Shown here one piece after another: positions 8,558 through 17,406 of a stretch of DNA of 64,000 nt. Position numbers and translations under genes: made by a program. The DNA lies in assembly GCA_042089915.1 (NCBI GenBank), contig JBELJZ010000001.1, positions 178,483-242,482 on the forward strand, in the 5' to 3' direction. The DNA is from UBA8752 sp002172485. Lineage in GTDB: Bacteria; Bacteroidota; Bacteroidia; Flavobacteriales_D; Sanyastnellaceae. The stretch's first letter is position 1; the number at the start of each line of letters is the position of its first letter. Below the pieces are notes generated by a model. The model was not told where the DNA came from. It was given only the letters and a program-made list of their open reading frames with translations, and made no database searches.

Positions 8558-10129
8558 TTACAACGCTGTGACGGTCGAATCTGCCGGGCCTTGAGCATGG
8601 GCCACGGAGGTGACAAGCGACACCCAGTCGTCGGACATGGACAGCCGGGGTACTTTGTGCTGCCCGCCGAGTTTTCCTTTCGTTTTGAGCGTGTTTTCAA
8701 ACGTGCCGCGTGGAACCCACTGAAGCTTGGGCTCCCCCAACACCAGGTCTGCGGCCCGCTTGGCATCGTAGTCCGAGTTGACCTTGCGCAGGTTGCGGTC
8801 GAGCGCGGACTGGAACAGCGCAGCCGGCGGCAGTCCGCCAGATGCCTTCCCCGGTTCGACCCGCCATGCGTGGTGGCCAATGGCAGCGGCCGACTCCCCG
8901 GTTTCCCGGATGGCGCACGCGGTCCAGTTTCGGAGCTCGACGCCGAACTGCTGTGCGGTGGTCGCCAGCGCGTGTTCTGCGTCTCCCACCATGAGCTCTT
9001 CGCCTGCGAGGTTGAGGTAGGACCGGGTGCGGCCGGTCACCTGAATGCGGTATGGGGAGCGGGAAGTGAACCGCACCAGGTCTCCCAGAACGTAGCGGTG
9101 GAGTCCACCATTGGTGGAGATGACCATGGCATAGTCCATGCCGAGTTCGATGTCGGCCAATCCGATGGTCGTGGCGAACGGAGCGTGCTCGGGGTCGAAT
9201 CCAGCCGAGAACGGCAGGAATTCGTAGTGGATGCCGTAATCGAGCATCAGCAACATGTCCTCCGCACCAAGCCGGTCTTGAATGCCGAAGAACCCCTCGC
9301 TGGCATTGTAGGTTTCGATGGTGTGGATGCCGGTGGGCATGATCCTGTCAAATGCCTCGCGGTAGGGCGCAAAGGAGACCCCACCGTGCATGTACAGCTG
9401 AAGAGAGGGCCAGACTTCTCCGAGGTGGTCTTTGCCGGTGATGTCGAGGATGCGCTCGAGCAGCACCTGTGTCCAACTGGGCACCCCGGCGACAATGCGG
9501 ACGTCCTGCTCGATGGTGGTGTGCGCCATCGTTTCGATTTTTTCTTCCCAATTCTCCATCAGGGCGACGGAACGCGATGGGGTCCTGCGGAATTCGCACC
9601 ACCAAGGCAGGTTGTTGATGATGATGGCGCTCAGGTCGCCGGTGAGCACCCCATTGTCGGCTTCCTCGGTGCGACCAGTGCCGCCCACGATCAAGTGCCG
9701 TCCACCATACAGCCGCGCTTTGGGTACCGCGCTCACATATATGGCCAGAAGGTCCTTGCCGCCTTTGTAGTGACAGCGTTCGAGGGCGTCTTCGGTGACC
9801 GGGATGAACTTGCTGCGGTCTGATGTGGTCCCGGAGGATTTTGCGTGCCATTTGACGTCGTCCGGCCACAGGACGGCCGCTTCACCATCGCGAACCCGTT
9901 CAATCCAGGGCTTCAGTCCGTTGTAGTCCCGCAGGGGGACTTGATTGCGGTAGTCCTTGCCGGTCGTCGATTCCGTGATGCCATGCTCGCGCCCGAACGC
10001 CGTTCCAGCCAAGGCGGCCAAGTGGTGGGCGAGGACCTCTTTTTGGACTTCATGGGGATACTGGCGAAAGAGCTCGATTTGGTGAAGGCGCTTTCGGATG
10101 AACCAGCTGAATACAGTGTTGACGGGCAT
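8558..10129 (-). CDS. GH3-family (auxin-responsive promoter-like) adenylate-forming protein
   Basis: A 523-residue protein of the GH3 family. In plants these are acyl-acid amido synthetases of the firefly-luciferase superfamily; bacterial members are widespread in Bacteroidota but I know of no settled function. The ATP-binding motif SSGTTSDRSKFIPV is near residues 98-111, a second adenylate motif YNASEGFFG is near 285, and the third nucleotide motif region HRYVLGDLVRF is near 365. All look intact, so an adenylating activity is plausible. Carboxylate and acceptor are unknown. It lies between the deoxynucleoside kinase (46 bases) and an unknown protein (7 bases upstream), forming a three-gene minus-strand unit. 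Confidence 0.9.
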   Translation of the reverse strand: MPVNTVFSWFIRKRLHQIELFRQYPHEVQKEVLAHHLAALAGTAFGREHGITESTTGKDYRNQVPLRDYNGLKPWIERVRDGEAAVLWPDDVKWHAKSSGTTSDRSKFIPVTEDALERCHYKGGKDLLAIYVSAVPKARLYGGRHLIVGGTGRTEEADNGVLTGDLSAIIINNLPWWCEFRRTPSRSVALMENWEEKIETMAHTTIEQDVRIVAGVPSWTQVLLERILDITGKDHLGEVWPSLQLYMHGGVSFAPYREAFDRIMPTGIHTIETYNASEGFFGIQDRLGAEDMLLMLDYGIHYEFLPFSAGFDPEHAPFATTIGLADIELGMDYAMVISTNGGLHRYVLGDLVRFTSRSPYRIQVTGRTRSYLNLAGEELMVGDAEHALATTAQQFGVELRNWTACAIRETGESAAAIGHHAWRVEPGKASGGLPPAALFQSALDRNLRKVNSDYDAKRAADLVLGEPKLQWVPRGTFENTLKTKGKLGGQHKVPRLSMSDDWVSLVTSVAHAQGPADSTVTAL

Positions 10130-10136
10130 GGCGCGC

Positions 10137-10574
10137 TCAGTTCGGGTCGATGCGGTGCACGTCGTTGTTGGCGTCCTCGATGTCGTTTTTCACATCCCGG
10201 ATGCGCATCGCAATCTGGGCCCAAAGGCCATCGCCGTTCTCCTGTCGTGCCAACCGCATCAGCCGAAGGAGGGCGTCGTCGTCATTGTCTGCCGCCAAGG
10301 CCATGTCTGCCAAAGTGGCGTGTCCTTGTCGTTGAAGCCAGTCGACCGCCTCCTTTTCGCCTTCGGTACCCAGCAGAAGGGCCATCAAGTGCGGGTGGCC
10401 ATGGTGCTTCAGCCAAGCGCGCGAGGTCTCCTCGTTGCGTAAAGCATGGCAGAACACCCCCAGTTCGGGGTAGTCCGACCCCATGAGCCAATCCCGCAGT
10501 TCCTCGTGGCCGGAGATGGCCTCTGCCCATGCAAGCAGGACTTTGTTGGGGTAGAGGGGGAGCGCGGCGTTCAT
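10137..10574 (-). CDS. Unknown protein, probably helical
   Basis: A 145-residue soluble protein I do not recognise. The sequence is rich in Leu, Ala, Trp and charged residues in a helix-repeat-like pattern (DWLMGSDYPELGVFCHALRNEE, then SRAWLKHHGHPHLMALLLGTEGEKEAVDWLQRQG in looser periodicity), suggesting an all-alpha fold. There is no signal peptide or membrane segment. It ends 7 bases before the GH3 start, so the two are almost certainly co-transcribed and may act together. The start at 10572-10574 is the only reasonable one. It is a gene rather than a chance frame, judged by its position in the operon and its sensible composition. Confidence 0.65.
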   Translation of the reverse strand: MNAALPLYPNKVLLAWAEAISGHEELRDWLMGSDYPELGVFCHALRNEETSRAWLKHHGHPHLMALLLGTEGEKEAVDWLQRQGHATLADMALAADNDDDALLRLMRLARQENGDGLWAQIAMRIRDVKNDIEDANNDVHRIDPN

Positions 10575-10672
10575 GGTTTAGGGAAGAAAGATGCGCCGTC
10601 TTTCGTAAAACGGAAACAATTGGTGGCCCTCAAGGGGTTCCTTTGCACCCGCTACTGTGGACCTCCGCTTTC

Positions 10673-11899
10673 ATGTCCAGCTCCCCAACTCCGCCCGACC
10701 TCCCCGCATACGCCCATGCCCAGATGGAGACCGTTGGAGATGCCTCCATTTACGACCGCGCCTTTTTCCTGCTCTGCGGGGGGACGGTGGTCTTCATGGC
10801 CAGCTTCGGCATGTTGTTGCCGGAGTTGCCCGCCCACTTGGCAGCCATGGGGGGAGAAGCCTACCTCGGTGGTGTCGTCGGCATGTTCACGTTGGCGGCC
10901 TTTCTGTCCCGCTTTCTGAGCGGCCGGATCGCCGATCGAGCGGGCCGGCGAAAGGTCATGCTGGTCGGGTCCGCCGTGACGGCGGTGGCTGGATTTGGAT
11001 ACCTCGTGGCCACCTCCATTGCGGCCTTCCTGGCCCTCCGCTTCTTTCACGGGATGTCCACGGGGTTCCGGCCGCCGGGAACAAGCGCCATGCTCACGGA
11101 CCGCATCCCGCGTTCCCGACGCGGCGAGGCGCTGGGTTACCTTGGAGTGGCCGGCAATGCGGGCATGGCCCTCGGACCGGCATTCGGCAGTTGGCTCACC
11201 GTGGAAATCGGCATCGAGTGGATGTTTGTGGCCTCCGCCCTGTTGGGCATGGTGAGCGTGGCGTTGACTTGGCCACTGGAGGAAACCCTCCCCGACGCGC
11301 GCCCCGTCCAAGCCAGCGATCTGAATCCGTTCAAGGGTGGTCTGATTGATCCCCAGGCCTGGCCCGCGGCCATCGTGTTGTTGCCGGTGGCCTACGCTTT
11401 TGGGGTGTACTTGACCATCACGCCCGATTTTGTGGATCATCTGGGATACGTCTACAAGGGCTCGTTCAACACCATCATCGTGGCCAGTTCCATCTCCATG
11501 CGGCTGTTTGCAGGGCGGGCCAGCGACCGGTTGGGCAGGTTGCCGGTCCTGCTCGTGGGCACCGCGCTGATGGCGGTGGGCATGACGGTGTTGGGTTCGG
11601 CCAGTACCAAGGGAGTGGCCACATTGGGTGCCCTAATCTATGGAGCGAGCATCGGCATCAACATGCCCACGGTCTTTGCGTGGACGGCAGACCTCGCGCA
11701 GCCAGGCAAGGTGGCCCTCGCTTTGGGCACCATGCTCATGGCATTGGAGATTGGCATTGGCGGAGGTGCGGTTTACAGCGGCTCCGCGTTTGCCGGGGAT
11801 GTCGCGAACATTCCCATCCTCTACTACAGTGCAGCCTTGGGGACGGCTGTCACCGCCCTCGCCTTGATTCCCCCTGTTTTGCGGGGGCGCAAGGTGTGA
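10673..11899 (+). CDS. Major facilitator superfamily transporter
   Basis: A 408-residue inner-membrane protein with about 12 hydrophobic segments. The MFS motif A-like loop is clear in the N-terminal half (SGRIADRAGRRKVMLVG) and repeated after helix 8 (AGRASDRLGRLPVLLVG), as expected for the two pseudo-symmetric halves. The STGFRPPGTSAMLTDRIPRSRRGEALGY segment resembles drug/proton antiporter relatives. Substrate unknown. The start at 10673 is chosen over an upstream in-frame codon because the extra 48 residues would be Arg/Gly-rich, uncharacteristic, and overlap the divergent unknown gene. The 98 bases between the divergent genes must contain promoters for both. Confidence 0.85.
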   Translation: MSSSPTPPDLPAYAHAQMETVGDASIYDRAFFLLCGGTVVFMASFGMLLPELPAHLAAMGGEAYLGGVVGMFTLAAFLSRFLSGRIADRAGRRKVMLVGSAVTAVAGFGYLVATSIAAFLALRFFHGMSTGFRPPGTSAMLTDRIPRSRRGEALGYLGVAGNAGMALGPAFGSWLTVEIGIEWMFVASALLGMVSVALTWPLEETLPDARPVQASDLNPFKGGLIDPQAWPAAIVLLPVAYAFGVYLTITPDFVDHLGYVYKGSFNTIIVASSISMRLFAGRASDRLGRLPVLLVGTALMAVGMTVLGSASTKGVATLGALIYGASIGINMPTVFAWTADLAQPGKVALALGTMLMALEIGIGGGAVYSGSAFAGDVANIPILYYSAALGTAVTALALIPPVLRGRKV

Positions 11900-11984
11900 A
11901 TGTGAACGCATCAAACATCGGTCCTTGAAAACCTCGTGCAGCCCAGGGAGGGGAGGGGGGAAACCGCCCGTACATTTTCATTCC

Positions 11985-12284
11985 ATGAGCACGAAGGAAC
12001 TTTCCGCCATAGAAGCCGTCCAAGCCAATACCATCAGCAAGGCCCCTGCAGCACCGGCGAAGCCAGCGCTGCAAACCCCGGAATTCGATGCGGATCGCCT
12101 TCAAGCAGAGCGACGCGAGATCGCGCGGGACTTCGTGACCCTCAAGCACACCATTTCCCAATTGCGCGCGGAGCGCGATCGGTTGGCCGTGGAGAACCGC
12201 GACCTCAAGATGCGTTTGTCCGCCATCGAGACGGATTACGCCAACCTGTTCTCCTACGTCGAGGGCACACAGGGCGAGGCCTGA
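11985..12284 (+). CDS. Small coiled-coil protein of unknown function
   Basis: A 99-residue protein. Residues 1-45 are Ala/Pro-rich and probably disordered; residues about 48-92 form a heptad-like coiled coil (LQAERREIARDFVTLKH, then RAERDRLAVENRDLKMRLSA). No signal peptide. The ATG at 11985 is chosen because the upstream extension reads through an unlikely G-rich segment. A TACATTTT at 11971-11978, a poor match to TAnnTTTG, lies seven bases before the ATG. It converges with fabD after 32 bases. It resembles small division- or scaffold-type coiled-coil proteins only in a general way, so no role is proposed. Confidence 0.65.
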   Translation: MSTKELSAIEAVQANTISKAPAAPAKPALQTPEFDADRLQAERREIARDFVTLKHTISQLRAERDRLAVENRDLKMRLSAIETDYANLFSYVEGTQGEA

Positions 12285-12316
12285 GGCCCTTCCACTGAAT
12301 CACCGCCCACTCGCAG

Positions 12317-13201
12317 TCAGTTGACCTCGGCAGATGCCGTGGCCAAGCTGCGGTCCACTTTCTTGAACAGGCCCTGCAACACCTTACCGGGCCCCACCTC
12401 TGTCACCTGGTTCACGCCATTGGCGAGCAACCATTGCATGGTTTGTGTCCACTTCACCGGTGCGGTGAGTTGGGCGATGAGGTTCTGACGGATGACTTCC
12501 GGGTCGGTCTCCGCCGTGGCCGTGACGTTCTGGACAATGGGACAACGCGGTGTGTCGAGCGTCGCCTCCTCCAGCGCCGAGGCCAACCGTTCGCGGGCGG
12601 GCTCCATCAAGGGGGAGTGAAAGGCGCCCCCAACAGGGAGAAGCAGTGCACGGCGGGCTCCTTTCTCCTTGAGCGTCTCGCACGCTGCTTCGACGGCAGG
12701 CACCTCACCGCTGATGACGAGCTGCCCGGGGCAATTGTAATTGGCCGCAACGACGATGCCTTCGATGCCGGCACAAACGGCTTCCACATCGGCATCCTCC
12801 ATGCCGAGGATGGCAGCCATGGTGGATGGCGTGGCTTCGCAGGCGGCCTGCATGGCCAGAGCACGTTCGCTCACCAGTTTCACTCCGTCGGCGAATTTCA
12901 TGCCCCCGGCCGCGACCAGCGCGCTGAATTCACCCAGGCTGTGGCCTGCCACGAAGTCGGGACGGAAGCGGTCGCCCAAGCCTTCCGCCATCAGAACGGA
13001 ATGTAGGAAGATGGCCGGTTGCGTCACCTTGGTTTGCTTGAGGTCCTCATCGGACCCGTTGAACATGACGTCGGCGATGTCGAATCCGAGCACGTTGGCG
13101 GCTTCGGCAAAACGGTCACGTGCAAAGGCGTGGCCGTCGTAGAGATCCTTCCCCATACCGGGGAACTGCGCCCCTTGTCCGGGGAATACCATAGCATTCA
13201 T
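12317..13201 (-). CDS. fabD: Malonyl-CoA:ACP transacylase
   Basis: Transfers the malonyl group from malonyl-CoA to acyl carrier protein at the start of fatty-acid elongation, in the cytosol. The 294-residue protein begins with VFPGQGAQFPGMG, has the nucleophile in GHSLGEFSA (Ser about 92), the AFHSPLM histidine near 196 and the conserved NYNCPGQLVISG and VTEVGPGKVL segments. Full length, no defect. Its substrate is made by acetyl-CoA carboxylase, whose alpha subunit accA is at 27217-28170. A candidate -7 element lies only 5 bases before the start codon. Confidence 0.97.
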   Translation of the reverse strand: MNAMVFPGQGAQFPGMGKDLYDGHAFARDRFAEAANVLGFDIADVMFNGSDEDLKQTKVTQPAIFLHSVLMAEGLGDRFRPDFVAGHSLGEFSALVAAGGMKFADGVKLVSERALAMQAACEATPSTMAAILGMEDADVEAVCAGIEGIVVAANYNCPGQLVISGEVPAVEAACETLKEKGARRALLLPVGGAFHSPLMEPARERLASALEEATLDTPRCPIVQNVTATAETDPEVIRQNLIAQLTAPVKWTQTMQWLLANGVNQVTEVGPGKVLQGLFKKVDRSLATASAEVN

Positions 13202-13206
13202 GGCGG

Positions 13207-13214
13207 CGAAAATA
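13207..13214 (-). promoter_or_regulatory. Candidate -7 element for fabD
   Basis: Minus-strand TATTTTCG, ending 5 bases before the fabD ATG at 13199-13201. If it is used, transcription would begin at or next to the start codon, giving a leaderless or nearly leaderless message. Confidence 0.42.
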
Positions 13215-13233
13215 CGCGCCCTGCGAAACCGGG

Positions 13234-14217
13234 TCAGAGGGAGTACGCAAAGCCCACCGACAGGACCTCCTTGAATTGCGTTCCCGGACCCAATCGAGCC
13301 GGGATGGTGACCTCGACTCCTTGCTCGTTCACCTCTGTTCGGGCGGGGTCTTTCTCGAGGACGATGTCGTCGTCATAGATGACTTGGACGCTGATCGTGG
13401 TGCGCAGGCTCTCGTTGATTTTCATGTCGAGCAGACCGGTCCAGTTGATGTCCACATTGCCCGGGTTGGACATGAAATTCGAGAAGAGGTCCAGCTGGTG
13501 GGTCCAATGGACATTTTCCATGATCGGCCACGTGAGGTTCCAGCGGATGTAGCCCCCCAGCTCCAGACGCTCCTTGCGTCCGGGAGAGACACCAAATGCA
13601 CCCGCGGCGGAAAGGCTGTCGTCCATCACGACGGTGAGCTTGCCGGTGAAGGGGGCGAGAAAGAGGCGGTGACGCTGTCCAGGTTGGGGGGCGAATCCTG
13701 CAGCCGCCACGAGGTACCCTGGAGCGAGCAGGTTGGATATGCGCTGATTGCGGTCTGGCAAGCCGTCCACCAGGGCATAACCGGGGAGGAATTGGCTTCG
13801 GGCATCCATCAGCAGGGACAGCTTTCCTCCGTCGGTGCGTACTTGGAGCGCCGTGCTCCACTGTGCGGTGATGGCGATTCGGTCATCCGTCTTGCGCCAT
13901 CCCCCTTGCTGACGCAGTAGGCCCAAGGCAGCGTCCACCCCCCAGGATGCGCTCCTCGGGCCCTTCTCGATGGTCTTGGCGATTTGGGTCAGCCCGGTGA
14001 AGGCCACCGAACTTTCACCACCTCCTGCCCAATTGGCCAAGGCGGTTTGGCTGAGGTTCAAGCCCAGTGTGCCTGTGAATTCGCGAACCGTGTCATTGGG
14101 GTTCTCGTCGACGGTGGTGGCGGCCTGTTCGACCTCCTTGACGGGGAGCTGGGCATGCACTTGCAAGGACAGAAGGGTCGATGATAAAATGAAGGCAAAT
14201 CTGTTGAAATGACCCAT
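13234..14217 (-). CDS. DUF3078 outer-membrane protein
   Basis: A 327-residue protein with a cleavable signal peptide (hydrophobic residues 6-22, cleavage after VHAQ) followed by a DUF3078-type sequence. The family opening GTLGLNLSQTALANWAGGGESS is visible near residue 55 in degenerate form, and alternating strands run to a C-terminal aromatic-containing strand (SVGFAYSL), as in outer-membrane beta-barrels. Function of the family is unknown. The start at 14215-14217 is chosen because it places the signal peptide at the N-terminus. It is divergent from an unknown secreted-protein gene with 75 bases between the start codons. Confidence 0.82.
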   Translation of the reverse strand: MGHFNRFAFILSSTLLSLQVHAQLPVKEVEQAATTVDENPNDTVREFTGTLGLNLSQTALANWAGGGESSVAFTGLTQIAKTIEKGPRSASWGVDAALGLLRQQGGWRKTDDRIAITAQWSTALQVRTDGGKLSLLMDARSQFLPGYALVDGLPDRNQRISNLLAPGYLVAAAGFAPQPGQRHRLFLAPFTGKLTVVMDDSLSAAGAFGVSPGRKERLELGGYIRWNLTWPIMENVHWTHQLDLFSNFMSNPGNVDINWTGLLDMKINESLRTTISVQVIYDDDIVLEKDPARTEVNEQGVEVTIPARLGPGTQFKEVLSVGFAYSL

Positions 14218-14292
14218 CGGTTTGATTCTATTGTCGCTGAGTTTGTAGTCGGGACGGTGGAGCAACGGAACGGAGCTAAATTAACGACGGCC

Positions 14293-14874
14293 ATGCGCTT
14301 GCTGACGTCCATTCTTCTTTTCGGATTCCTCTGGCTCGGAGGGAGTTCCAATGCCCATGCACAGGTGGTGGACATGGCCGCTTCAGAAGTGCCCTTGTGC
14401 GATTGCCTGCCTGCAGACGAGTACATCATCCTCAAGATGGTCAAAGGCCAAAATGGCACAACGACGACCCAGTATTTCGGCAATGTCGAATCGTTGATCA
14501 CGTTTTTGACCGCCTATGGCCATATCGGGGCGCATGCCTTGAACCTCAATTGGCCCATGGATCTGGTGGTCGGTTCAGGAGACCTTACCGCTTTGTTGAC
14601 CGGGTACAACCAATACATGGAGTTCGAGGACATCCTCTGTTCCTGGGAGGTGGTGAATGTGGCGAGTCACGGTTGGATCCTCACTCAACCCGACACCCCC
14701 GGCTACTCCGAGGCGTATGTGCACGAGTCCACCTTTGACGAGTTTGACCAGGGAGACGAGACCTACGGTCAATGTTTGCTCAACAGCTTCGACCTGGAAA
14801 TGGTATACCTGCCAGACTCTGTGGTGCGCCTGACGTTTGTCCGGAAGTTTCAGGGCAATCCGTCCTTCGATTGA
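14293..14874 (+). CDS. Unknown secreted protein
   Basis: A 193-residue protein I do not recognise. Residues 1-23 form a signal peptide ending NAHAQ. The mature part begins with a CDC motif (PLCDCLPADEY), has two more cysteines (DILCSWEV and GQCLLNSF) and is rich in Tyr, Asp and Leu. There is no lipobox and no T9SS C-terminal domain, so a periplasmic protein is the most likely reading. The start is chosen to put the signal peptide first. It is divergent from the DUF3078 gene and 93 bases upstream of a TonB receptor; a short G/C hairpin at 14906-14923 lies between them. Confidence 0.65.
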   Translation: MRLLTSILLFGFLWLGGSSNAHAQVVDMAASEVPLCDCLPADEYIILKMVKGQNGTTTTQYFGNVESLITFLTAYGHIGAHALNLNWPMDLVVGSGDLTALLTGYNQYMEFEDILCSWEVVNVASHGWILTQPDTPGYSEAYVHESTFDEFDQGDETYGQCLLNSFDLEMVYLPDSVVRLTFVRKFQGNPSFD

Positions 14875-14967
14875 GCGCATTCCATGTGAACTTCTCCGGG
14901 TGAAAATCCCCCCTTTGGGGGATGCCACAATCTGATCTCCCCCGCGAGGTTTGCGGCGTTATTTAGA

Positions 14968-17406
14968 ATGCGTCCAGATAACCTCCTTTCCTGTTTGGTG
15001 CTCCTCTTTGCCGGAGGGTGGGCGCAGCTTGCCGCGCAGGAAGTGGTCCAGGTGGTGGATGCCAACGGCCGGGGCATTCCCGGCGTGGCAGTGGTCTCGC
15101 CCGACGGCATGGGCCACGTGACGGATGGGGCCGGTGAGGTCGAATTGGATACCGGAACGGCATGGCATGGCGAGTGGGTCTTGCGCTGCCTTGGCTTTGT
15201 CGATCGCAACTTGGATGGTGCAGCCTTGTTTCAGGGCAGCCCCATCCGGTTGGAAGAAGCGGTCTTGGACTTGCCGCAAGCGCTGGTGGAAGCGGTGAGT
15301 TTGACGGCAGGGCGCCCCATGGGGGTCCCCGGGGCGGTGACCGTGTTGTCTGCGAAGGCGCTGCGGCGCCACGGAGATGTGGATGTGAGCCGCGCCTTGC
15401 GCTCCGTCCCAGGGGTCTACGTCCAAGAGGAAGACGGCTTCGGGTTGCGTCCCAACATCGGGCTTCGGGGCAGTGGCTCGGAGCGGAGCAGCCGAATTTC
15501 CATACTGGAAGATGGTGTGCCCATTGCCCCTGCGCCTTACACCGCACCGAGTGCTTACTACTTCCCCAGTGTGGGGCGCATGAGCGGAATCGAGGTGATG
15601 AAGGGCGCGAGCCAAATCGCCCACGGTCCCAACACGGTGGGCGGGGCCATCAACTTGATTAGCACACCCATCCCAGCGGCGTTGTCCGGGCGCGTGGATG
15701 GCCGGATGGGGTCGTTCGGAACCGGTCGGCTACACGTGCACGTCGGGGACGGCTCCGGCCGCATCGGATGGATGGTCGAAGCCCTGCAGGCTGGCAGCCA
15801 GGGATTCAAGGTGCTCGATGGAGGTGGGCCGACAGGGTTTGACAAGCTGGACCTGATGGGCAAGCTGCGTTGGCGCTCAGCGGAGGATGCCCGACACGAC
15901 CAACGCCTTGAATTGAAGCTGGGCGCCGTGAGCGAGCTGAGCCATGAGACCTATGCCGGTCTCATTGCTGACGATTTTGAGCAGTCACCCTATCGCCGGT
16001 ATGCTGGCAGCCACCGGGACCGAATGGACGCCGCCCAGCGTCAAGCTGTGCTGACCCACGTGCTGGATCTCGGTTCGGGCTGGCGCTGGACCCAACGCGC
16101 CTACGCCACCCGGTTTGAACGCAATTGGTACAAGGCGGACCGCGCAGCGGGTCTCTCGGGTTCGTGGGTCAAGCTGGGGTCGTTGCTCAACCCAATCGGG
16201 CTTGAAGGAGCAGACTCTACGGTGCTGGAGGCGTTGAGTGTGTTCCGCGACGGCGCGGATGGTTCAGTGCGCCTCAAGGCCAACAACCGCATCTACCACA
16301 GCCGAGGGGTGGAGACGAAACTGGCATGGGATGGCCGCTGGCATGGCTGGCGTCGTGTCGAAGGCTCCCTTCGCCTGCATGGCGATGGCATGGACCGGTT
16401 CCAATGGGTCGATGACTGGACCATGGCTGCAGGTCAGCTCGTGGATGCAGACCGGGGAACACCGGGGACGGAGTCCAACCGCATTGAATGGAGCCGCGCG
16501 GTGGCAGGATATGTCCGTGGGCGCTGGGCCCGCAATGGATGGAGCGTGCTTCCCGGTGTGCGCTCGGAATACATCTTGGCTGGCCGGGACGACTACGGCA
16601 CGGCGGATGTGGACCGGACAGGCGTGGCACTGCAGACGCGGCGCAACGTGACAGTCGCGTGGTTGCCCGGTGTGGGCATTCAGAAGGATTTGGGCGCGGA
16701 ATGGAGTGTGTTCGGTGGTGTTCACCGCGGTTTCCTCCCCCCGGGAAGCTCGGAGGAGGTGCAGCCTGAATTCGCCTGGAATCACGAGGCGGGAATGCGT
16801 TGGGTTCGACCCCGAATGGACGCTACGGCAGTGCTGTTCGCGCACCTGGGCCGCAACCTTCAAGGATCGGATTTCGCTTCAAGCGGTGGGTCCAGCGACG
16901 GCACGGTCTACAATGGAGGTACTACCCGGGTGTCGGGTTTGGAAGCGCAGGTCAATTGGACCAATGGGGCCAACCCCGAGGAAGTGGCCCGCTGGGAATG
17001 CGGCCTGACTTACACCTTTACGGATGGCCGTTTCATGTCGGCCTTCGAGAGCGACTACGACGCTTGGGGCCAAGTCGAGGTGGGCGACGTTTTGCCTTAC
17101 CTCGCCCGGCACCAAGGGGCGGTCCGCATGGCATGGTCCCGCGCCGGGTGGTCGGTGGATGCTGCAGCACGCCACCAAGAAGGCATGCGCACCGAGGCTG
17201 GGCAGGCCGCATTGGATGACGTGTTGACGGTGGGAGGCAGTACGGTGGTGGACTTCACTGCGCGGCGCGGTTTGGCCAATGGACTCGCCCTTGAACTCGG
17301 GGTGCGCAACCTGATGGATGCCGTGTATGTGGCCTCTGCTCGTCCTGCCGGTTTGCGCCCCGGCATGCCCCGCATCATCACGGGCGGGTTCAACCTCAGT
17401 TTCTGA
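14968..17406 (+). CDS. TonB-dependent outer-membrane receptor, FecA-like
   Basis: An 812-residue receptor with a signal peptide (cleavage near AAQ, residue 24), a short regulatory-like N-terminal beta domain (about 25-100), a plug domain (about 115-235; VTVLSAKALRRHGDVDVSRAL, RPNIGLRGSGSERSSRI, EVMKGASQIAHGPNTVGGAINL) and a beta-barrel ending in the aromatic GFNLSF. The barrel's FLPPGSSEEVQPEFAWNHEAG segment resembles ferric-citrate/iron receptors of the FecA type, so ferric-siderophore uptake is the best guess, not a certainty. No SusD-like partner follows, which argues against polysaccharide uptake. Its 3' end overlaps the convergent CIA30 lipoprotein gene by 11 bases. Confidence 0.88.
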   Translation: MRPDNLLSCLVLLFAGGWAQLAAQEVVQVVDANGRGIPGVAVVSPDGMGHVTDGAGEVELDTGTAWHGEWVLRCLGFVDRNLDGAALFQGSPIRLEEAVLDLPQALVEAVSLTAGRPMGVPGAVTVLSAKALRRHGDVDVSRALRSVPGVYVQEEDGFGLRPNIGLRGSGSERSSRISILEDGVPIAPAPYTAPSAYYFPSVGRMSGIEVMKGASQIAHGPNTVGGAINLISTPIPAALSGRVDGRMGSFGTGRLHVHVGDGSGRIGWMVEALQAGSQGFKVLDGGGPTGFDKLDLMGKLRWRSAEDARHDQRLELKLGAVSELSHETYAGLIADDFEQSPYRRYAGSHRDRMDAAQRQAVLTHVLDLGSGWRWTQRAYATRFERNWYKADRAAGLSGSWVKLGSLLNPIGLEGADSTVLEALSVFRDGADGSVRLKANNRIYHSRGVETKLAWDGRWHGWRRVEGSLRLHGDGMDRFQWVDDWTMAAGQLVDADRGTPGTESNRIEWSRAVAGYVRGRWARNGWSVLPGVRSEYILAGRDDYGTADVDRTGVALQTRRNVTVAWLPGVGIQKDLGAEWSVFGGVHRGFLPPGSSEEVQPEFAWNHEAGMRWVRPRMDATAVLFAHLGRNLQGSDFASSGGSSDGTVYNGGTTRVSGLEAQVNWTNGANPEEVARWECGLTYTFTDGRFMSAFESDYDAWGQVEVGDVLPYLARHQGAVRMAWSRAGWSVDAAARHQEGMRTEAGQAALDDVLTVGGSTVVDFTARRGLANGLALELGVRNLMDAVYVASARPAGLRPGMPRIITGGFNLSF

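Noticed and set aside
14906..14923. Hairpin ATCCCCC-CTTT-GGGGGAT as a plus-strand terminator
   Set aside because: No T run follows on the plus strand; the T run is on the minus strand, where no gene needs terminating.
14968..17406. SusC-type polysaccharide-utilisation receptor
   Set aside because: No SusD-like lipoprotein or glycoside hydrolase neighbours, and the sequence looks closer to FecA-like iron receptors.
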